Below are positions 16,504-21,261 of a DNA stretch of 21,261 nucleotides, piece by piece. Location of the stretch: NCBI GenBank assembly GCA_023438245.1, contig JAEXRD010000007.1, positions 1 to 21,261 on the forward strand, in the 5' to 3' direction. Position 1 is the first letter of the stretch. Every line of letters begins with the position of its first letter. The DNA is from Pseudomonadota bacterium (GTDB lineage: Bacteria > Desulfobacterota > Desulfovibrionia > Desulfovibrionales > Desulfovibrionaceae). Below the pieces are notes generated by a model. It saw nothing but the letters and a program-made list of their open reading frames with translations. It was not told where the DNA came from and ran no database searches. A program made the position numbers and the translations under genes.

Positions 16504-17472
16504 ATGGCCGACGAAATTAAGGTGCACACCCAGGAAGAGTACGGACTCCGGCCCGAGGCCAAGGAGTTCCCCATGATGCTGGTGCTCTCCTTCGTGTACG
16601 TGTGCAACGCAGGCTGCCCCAACTGCCCCTACAACAACTCCGAGATCCGCGAGACCTACAAGGACGCGATGATCATGAGCGACGAGGTGTTCCGCCGCCT
16701 GGCCGACGAGGCCGGACCACACGGCAGCCTGCTCAGGCTCTCCGGCGGAGGTGAGCCAATGCTGCACCCCAAAGCCGTAGAGCACATCCTCTACGCCAAG
16801 GGGAAGGGCTGCCGCATCGGGCTCATCACCAACGGCTCGCGTTTCAACGAGGAAAACCTCACTCGGCTCATCTCCGCCGGCATCGACGCTATCGAATTCA
16901 GCGTGGACGCGGGCGACGCCGAGACCTACGCCATTGTACGCGCCAACCTGGACTGGGAGCGCCTGAACACAAGCGTGCGCATGGCCGTGGACATCCGCAA
17001 CCGCCTGAAGTCCCCCACGCGCATCGTCACCAGCGTCATCAACCAGCAGGGCGTGGACGTGGACAAAGCCGAGGCGCACTGGAGCGCCATCGTGGACAAA
17101 GTGCAGATCCGCAAGTTTCTCACCTGGGGCTACAACGAAGACAAGTCCGCCGACGACAGCCCCTACTTGCCGCCGGAGGAGCGCCTGCCCTGCCCCTGGC
17201 TGTTCGAGCGCTTCAACGTGGACTCGCGCGGAGACGTGACCCTCTGCGGCGAGGATATCGCCTTCACCGAGCGCTTCGCCAACGTCATGGCGCGCAGCAT
17301 CAAGGACATCTGGCTCGGGCCGGAGTTCGAGCGCTTCCGCAAACTGCACCTGGAGCGCCGCGGGCACGAGATCGGCATCTGCGCCACCTGCCCCGACTGG
17401 AAGTACCGCTCCTGGCAGTACAACTACTGGAAGGTGCTCAAGGACGCAGACGAAAAGAAGGCCAAGGACTAG
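16504..17472 (+). CDS. Radical SAM protein with C-terminal cysteine pairs, second of pair
   Basis: A 322-residue protein. Cys34, Cys38 and Cys41 (CNAGCPNC) are the CX3CX2C cluster ligands and GGE at 82-84 is intact, so this copy has complete SAM-binding motifs. The C-terminus has Cys230, Cys248, Cys293 and Cys296, sufficient for a single auxiliary Fe-S cluster, and ends in CATCPDWKYRSW. The closing C-x2-C-x-D-W pattern and the overall layout are shared with the preceding gene, pointing to divergent paralogues. AGGAGA precedes the start at 16504, two bases after the upstream stop, so the two are co-translated. Whether they act in sequence or as a complex cannot be decided; the substrate is unknown. 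Confidence 0.85.
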   Translation: MADEIKVHTQEEYGLRPEAKEFPMMLVLSFVYVCNAGCPNCPYNNSEIRETYKDAMIMSDEVFRRLADEAGPHGSLLRLSGGGEPMLHPKAVEHILYAKGKGCRIGLITNGSRFNEENLTRLISAGIDAIEFSVDAGDAETYAIVRANLDWERLNTSVRMAVDIRNRLKSPTRIVTSVINQQGVDVDKAEAHWSAIVDKVQIRKFLTWGYNEDKSADDSPYLPPEERLPCPWLFERFNVDSRGDVTLCGEDIAFTERFANVMARSIKDIWLGPEFERFRKLHLERRGHEIGICATCPDWKYRSWQYNYWKVLKDADEKKAKD

Positions 17473-17484
17473 CGGGAAAGCCCC

Positions 17485-18357
17485 ATGACCACGAGACATT
17501 CCAAGGCCTCCAACGATGCCCTGCCCCCGTTTGAGCGGGGGATCTCCTGCCTTTGCTGGGCTTACAACGAGGAGGAGTGCATTGAGGACTTCCTTACTCG
17601 CGTCAACGCGCTGCTGTCCTCCTGCTGCGCCGACTACGAAATCGTGGTCATCGACGACTGCAGCACCGACTGCACCAACGAAATCGTGCGGCGCATGCAG
17701 CGGGACATTCCGCAGATCTCGCTGTACCGCAACGAGACCAACCGCAACGTTGGCTACTCCTGCCAGCGGGCCATACGCGAGGCCAAGAAAGAATTCCTGT
17801 TCTGGCAGACCGTGGACTGGAGCTACGACATCACGCTGCTGCGCACCTTCCTGGAGTACCTGAAGACCAACGACGTGGTGGCGGGAGTGCGCCGTGCGCC
17901 AGTAAGCCAACGCACCGGCATATCCAAGGCTGTGGCCACGGTGTGGCTGCTCTTCGGACGCCACATCACCAGGCGCTCGGACACGGTTTGTAAGGCCTTC
18001 GTGTCCATCTGCAACTACATGATCATCCGCGTGCTGTACCGCTTCCCCCTCTCCGACTACCAGAACGTGGTGTTCTACCGCTCGGCCCTGATCCAGGCCA
18101 TCCGGCCAGAGGCCGACAGCTCCTTCGCCAATCCCGAATTGCTGCTCAAGTCCTGGTGGAGGGGGGCCAGCATCAAGGAAGTACCCATCTCCTTCATTCC
18201 CCGCGCCGTAGGCGAGGCCAAGGGCACCAAGCTGAAAAGCATCCTGAAGAGCGTGCGCGACGTGTTCGTGTTCTGGCTCAAGTGGGTGGTGCTGGGCAGG
18301 CGCGGCCCGGTGAAAAGGGGCCGCATCACCCGGCTCAACCCGGCGGAGTGGGAATAG
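17485..18357 (+). CDS. Family 2 glycosyltransferase
   Basis: A 290-residue GT-A fold protein. It opens with the strand ISCLCWAYNEEECIEDFL, then EIVVIDDCSTD with Asp57, Asp58 and Asp62, the nucleotide-binding acidic residues of GT2 enzymes. The metal-binding DXD region appears as TVDWSYD (109-115), an unusual form with Asp111 and Asp115, somewhat like the Q-x-D-W region of polyprenyl-phosphate sugar transferases. No membrane helix is convincing, though the C-terminus is basic and hydrophobic (about 250-275) and may touch the membrane. It follows the radical SAM pair by 12 bases and presumably transfers a sugar to a lipid carrier or growing glycan. Donor unknown. Confidence 0.85.
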   Translation: MTTRHSKASNDALPPFERGISCLCWAYNEEECIEDFLTRVNALLSSCCADYEIVVIDDCSTDCTNEIVRRMQRDIPQISLYRNETNRNVGYSCQRAIREAKKEFLFWQTVDWSYDITLLRTFLEYLKTNDVVAGVRRAPVSQRTGISKAVATVWLLFGRHITRRSDTVCKAFVSICNYMIIRVLYRFPLSDYQNVVFYRSALIQAIRPEADSSFANPELLLKSWWRGASIKEVPISFIPRAVGEAKGTKLKSILKSVRDVFVFWLKWVVLGRRGPVKRGRITRLNPAEWE

Positions 18358-18398
18358 GCCCGGCAAGCTTTGCCTTGGCTTTGGGGGCGTTTTTCGGT

Positions 18399-19106
18399 AT
18401 GTCCCCACCCATGTCACGGACAGTTGGAATTCTGCAACCAAGCTACCTGCCCTGGCTGGGCTATTTCGAGCAGATATTCCGGGCGGATGTCTTCGTGTTC
18501 TACGACGACGTCCAGTTCGAGAAGGGCTCCTGGCGGAACCGCAACCGCATCAAGACCCCCCAGGGCGCGCACTGGCTCACCGTGCCGGTGCTCACCAAGG
18601 GCAGGGACTTCCCGCCCATTAGCGAAGTCCGCGTGAACAACGCCGAGCCCTGGCAGAAGAAGCACCTGCGCACCCTGGCCCAGTACTACTCCAAGGCCCC
18701 GCACTACCAGGAGCTGGCTCCGGCCCTGGCCGCGATCATCGACCAGCCCTGGGATCGCTTAAGCGAGCTCAACATCGCGCTCATCCGCCATTTCATGGAA
18801 TTGCTGGGCATCCAAACCCCCCTGCTGCGCTCCTCCGAGCTGGGCATACCCGGCTGCGGCGCGCCCAGGCTTGTGGAGATGCTTGCGCACCTGGGCGGAG
18901 ATGTGTTCTACGAAGGGGCCGCAGGGCGCGACTACATCGACGACACCCTGTTCACCGCGCGCGGCATGCGCGTGGAGTATCAGGACTACAAGCACCCCGT
19001 GTACGCCCAGCTGCACGGGGATTTCGTGCCATACCTGTCCGTGGTTGATCTGCTGTTCAACCACGGGCCTAACAGCCTTTCCATCCTCACAGGGAGCCAG
19101 CAGTGA
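18399..19106 (+). CDS. WbqC-like family protein
   Basis: A 235-residue cytoplasmic protein with the WbqC family opening, GILQPSYLPWLGYFEQI, then FVFYDDVQFEKGSWRNRNRI and later LLFNHGPNS. Family members occur in O-antigen and other surface glycan loci and are proposed to act on amino-sugar intermediates, but the reaction is not firmly established. Two in-frame starts compete: ATG 18399 with GGGGGCG about 11 bases upstream, and ATG 18411 with no ribosome site but a better match to the family N-terminus. The stop overlaps the next start by four bases (GTGA), so it is coupled to the dehydratase, which supports a role in the same sugar pathway. Confidence 0.85.
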   Translation: MSPPMSRTVGILQPSYLPWLGYFEQIFRADVFVFYDDVQFEKGSWRNRNRIKTPQGAHWLTVPVLTKGRDFPPISEVRVNNAEPWQKKHLRTLAQYYSKAPHYQELAPALAAIIDQPWDRLSELNIALIRHFMELLGIQTPLLRSSELGIPGCGAPRLVEMLAHLGGDVFYEGAAGRDYIDDTLFTARGMRVEYQDYKHPVYAQLHGDFVPYLSVVDLLFNHGPNSLSILTGSQQ

Positions 19107-20143
19107 AGAAGACCATCCTCATCACCGGCGGCGCGGGCTTCATCGGCTCGGCCTTCACCCACTACATCTACAACAAGTACCCCGACTACAACATCATCGT
19201 GGTCGACGCGCTGACCTACGCCGGCAACCTGGAGAACCTGCCCGTGAAGATCTGGCAGGACCTGGACAACCCGCGCTTCCAGTTCTGGTACGGCAACATC
19301 TTGAACGCCGAACTGATGGACACGCTCATCTCCCAGAGCGACTTCGTGGTGCACTTCGCCGCCGAAAGCCACGTCACCCGCTCCATCTACGACAATCGCA
19401 ACTTCTTCGAAACCGACGTCATCGGCACCCAGACCGTGGCCAACGCCGTGTGCAAGTACAAGGACAACGTTGAGCGCTTCATCCACATCAGCACCAGCGA
19501 GGTCTACGGCACCGCCCTGGGCGAGCTCATGGACGAGGAGCACCCGCTGAACCCCATGAGCCCCTACGCCGCGGCCAAGGCCGGAGCCGACCGTCTGGTG
19601 TACTCCTACTGGGCCACCTACAAGATCCCCGCGGTCATCATCCGCCCCTTCAACAACTACGGCCCGCGCCAGCACCTGGAAAAGGTCATCCCCCGCTTCG
19701 TCACCAGCGTCATCCTGGGCGAGAAGCTGCGCGTGCACGGCGACGGCTCCTCGGCCCGCGACTTCGTGCATACCGAGGACACCTGCCGGGCCATCGACCT
19801 GGCCCTACACGCCCCCGAGGAGAAGGTCGTGGGCGAGGTGTTCAACGTGGGCTCCGGCTTGGACCACAGCATCCTGTCCATCGCCCAGGACATCACCAAG
19901 CTCATGTGCGCCAGCAAGGAATGCTACATCAACGTGGGCGACCGCCCCGGCCAGGTCATGCGCCACACGGCGGACTCCTCCAAGATCCGGCGCGTGCTCG
20001 GCTGGGAGCCCACCGTGCAGTGGCAGGCCGGCCTGGAACAGACCGTAAGGTGGTACGTGGACAACGAGAAGTGGTGGCGCAAGCTGCTCTGGATGCGCGA
20101 GATCCCCATCGTCACCACCACCGGCAAGCGCGAGCTGCACTAG
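19103..20143 (+). CDS. NAD-dependent nucleotide-sugar 4,6-dehydratase (RmlB/LegB-like)
   Basis: A 346-residue extended short-chain dehydrogenase. GGAGFIG at residues 9-15 binds NAD, FAAESHVTRS is the conserved segment of sugar dehydratases, and Tyr155 with Lys159 (YAAAK) is the catalytic pair. The site loop reads STSEVYG (130-136); dTDP-glucose dehydratases have STDEVYG, whereas LegB-type UDP-GlcNAc dehydratases have TSTSEVYGT, so the substrate may be a UDP-sugar and not dTDP-glucose. The overall length and N-terminal DALTYAGN look RmlB-like. The GTG start at 19103 is supported by GGGAG six bases upstream and a four-base overlap with the previous gene. With the following aminotransferase it would yield a 4-amino (or 3-amino) deoxy sugar. 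Confidence 0.85.
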   Translation: MKKTILITGGAGFIGSAFTHYIYNKYPDYNIIVVDALTYAGNLENLPVKIWQDLDNPRFQFWYGNILNAELMDTLISQSDFVVHFAAESHVTRSIYDNRNFFETDVIGTQTVANAVCKYKDNVERFIHISTSEVYGTALGELMDEEHPLNPMSPYAAAKAGADRLVYSYWATYKIPAVIIRPFNNYGPRQHLEKVIPRFVTSVILGEKLRVHGDGSSARDFVHTEDTCRAIDLALHAPEEKVVGEVFNVGSGLDHSILSIAQDITKLMCASKECYINVGDRPGQVMRHTADSSKIRRVLGWEPTVQWQAGLEQTVRWYVDNEKWWRKLLWMREIPIVTTTGKRELH

Positions 20144-20145
20144 CC

Positions 20146-21261
20146 ATGCGCGTGGAGTTCTACCGCCACGCCCTGGACGAGGAGGACATCGAGAGCGTGG
20201 CGAGCACGCTGCGCTCGGTGTTCCTCACCACCGGGCCGGTGTGCACCAGGTTCGAGCAGGATTTCGCAGCCCACACGGGCCTGCCGAACATGGTCAGCCT
20301 GAACTCCTGCACCGCTGCGCTGCATCTGGCCCTGCTGGCCCTGGGCATTGGCCCCGGCGACGAGGTCATCGTCCCGGCCATGACCTTCATCGCCAGCGCC
20401 ACCTCGGTGCTGCACACCGGCGCCACCCCCGTGCTGGTGGACGTGGAGCCCGCCACGGGGCTCATCGACGTGGAGGCCGCGCACGCGGCCATCACCCCGC
20501 GCACCAAAGCCATCATGCCCGTGCACCTGTACGGCGTCATGGCCGACATGCGCGCCCTGCGTACGCTGGCCGACGAACACGGCCTGGCCCTAATCGAGGA
20601 CGCGGCCCACTGCATCGAGGCCGAGCGCGACGGCGTGCGGCCCGGCCACCTGGGCGACGCCGTGTGCTACAGCTTCTACGCCACCAAGAACCTCACCTGC
20701 GGCGAGGGCGGGGCCCTGGGCACACGCCACGCGGAGCTGGCGGCCAAGGCCCTGCTGCTGCGCCAGCACGGCATGAGCAAGGAGGCCGCCAAGCGCTACC
20801 ACGGGCTGTACCAGCACTGGGACATGGTGGAGCTGGGCTGGAAGTACAACTTGAGCGACGTGCAGGCCGCGCTGATGGTGCGCCAGCTGGAGCGCCTGGA
20901 CGCCCTGTGGCTGAAGCGCCGGGCGGTGTACGAGATGTACCTGGAGGCCCTCTCCGGCATTCCCGGCGTGGACATCCCGGAGTTGCGCGGCAAGAGCGCC
21001 CACCACCTGTTCACCATCCAGGCCCCGGCGGACCGCCGCGACGATCTGCTGGCCCACCTGGGCAAGCGCGAAATCGGCGTGGCCGTGAACTACCGCGCCA
21101 TCCACACCCTCACATGGTTCCGCGAGCGCTTCGGCTTCACGCCGGAGAGCTTCCCCAGGGCCCTGGAGTTCGGCAGGCGCACGCTGTCGCTGCCGTTCCA
21201 CACGCACCTGGACCGGGCCCAGGTGGACGCCGTGGCCCAGGCCCTGCGCGAGGGGCTGAGC
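20146..21261 (+). CDS. DegT/DnrJ/EryC1/StrS-family sugar aminotransferase (3' end outside window)
   Basis: The first 372 codons are in the window and no stop is reached, but the family is about 370-400 residues long, so nearly all of it is present. It is a fold-type I PLP enzyme: Lys181 in SFYATKNLTCGEGGAL is the cofactor lysine, EDAAH holds the aspartate that contacts the pyridine nitrogen, and SLNSCTAALHLALLALGIGPGDEVIVP is the characteristic N-terminal stretch. These enzymes move an amino group from glutamate or glutamine to a 3- or 4-keto nucleotide sugar, the product of the dehydratase directly upstream (two-base gap). The regiochemistry and nucleotide cannot be set from the sequence alone. 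Confidence 0.9.
   Translation, partial: MRVEFYRHALDEEDIESVASTLRSVFLTTGPVCTRFEQDFAAHTGLPNMVSLNSCTAALHLALLALGIGPGDEVIVPAMTFIASATSVLHTGATPVLVDVEPATGLIDVEAAHAAITPRTKAIMPVHLYGVMADMRALRTLADEHGLALIEDAAHCIEAERDGVRPGHLGDAVCYSFYATKNLTCGEGGALGTRHAELAAKALLLRQHGMSKEAAKRYHGLYQHWDMVELGWKYNLSDVQAALMVRQLERLDALWLKRRAVYEMYLEALSGIPGVDIPELRGKSAHHLFTIQAPADRRDDLLAHLGKREIGVAVNYRAIHTLTWFRERFGFTPESFPRALEFGRRTLSLPFHTHLDRAQVDAVAQALREGLS

Noticed and set aside
18362..18374. Small inverted repeat GGCAA/TTGCC between GT2 and the WbqC-like gene as a terminator
   Set aside because: Only five base pairs with a three-base loop and no T run; the genes are about 40 bases apart and probably one transcript.
16459..18441. A 660-codon minus-strand frame across the second radical SAM and GT2 genes
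   Set aside because: Antisense shadow of two motif-supported genes, with no ribosome site or recognisable domain.

Overview
The window is high-GC bacterial DNA, fully coding-dense, with short intergenic gaps. Taken together, the third-position G/C bias, a Tat-exported iron superoxide dismutase, a split YeeE/YedE sulfur transporter and a large surface-glycan locus suggest a sulfate-reducing deltaproteobacterium of the Desulfovibrio type. That is an inference: there is no rRNA or other marker gene here to fix the taxon.

Layout. (1) 176-1320, minus strand: two half-size YeeE/YedE membrane proteins form a small operon. It ends in a strong hairpin, and a CsoR/CstR-like palindrome lies between the gene and its likely promoter elements. 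(2) 1467-4085, plus: a stand-alone glycogen phosphorylase (glgP) with its own terminator. (3) 4107-4937, plus: a Tat-secreted Fe superoxide dismutase (sodB-like) with its own promoter, a palindrome near the predicted transcription start, and its own terminator. (4) 4963-21261, plus, running off the right edge: a surface polysaccharide or glycoconjugate biosynthesis locus of at least 14 genes.

The glycan locus falls into three blocks. Block A (5036-8437) holds a membrane-anchored SGNH hydrolase, a GT-B/CDP-glycerol-transferase-like protein and a zinc-ribbon methyltransferase. Block B (8552-12978) has visibly lower GC and different codon use. It encodes a large GT-C-like membrane protein, a small one-helix protein, an LPG-synthase/flippase-like membrane protein and a second zinc-ribbon methyltransferase. 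Block C (13125-21261) returns to high GC. It encodes an AsnB-type amidotransferase, a GNAT acetyltransferase, two consecutive radical SAM proteins with C-terminal cysteine clusters, a family 2 glycosyltransferase, a WbqC-like protein, an NAD-dependent nucleotide-sugar dehydratase (RmlB/LegB-like) and a DegT/DnrJ/EryC1 aminotransferase cut by the window end.

Working model (inference): the dehydratase and aminotransferase would make a nucleotide-linked amino-deoxy sugar, and the GNAT protein would acylate it. AsnB, the radical SAM pair and the methyltransferases would decorate it or another residue, and the glycosyltransferases and membrane proteins would assemble, flip or transfer the product. 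The least conventional part is the tandem radical SAM pair embedded between the acetyltransferase and the glycosyltransferase; the first of the two lacks a recognisable GGE motif.
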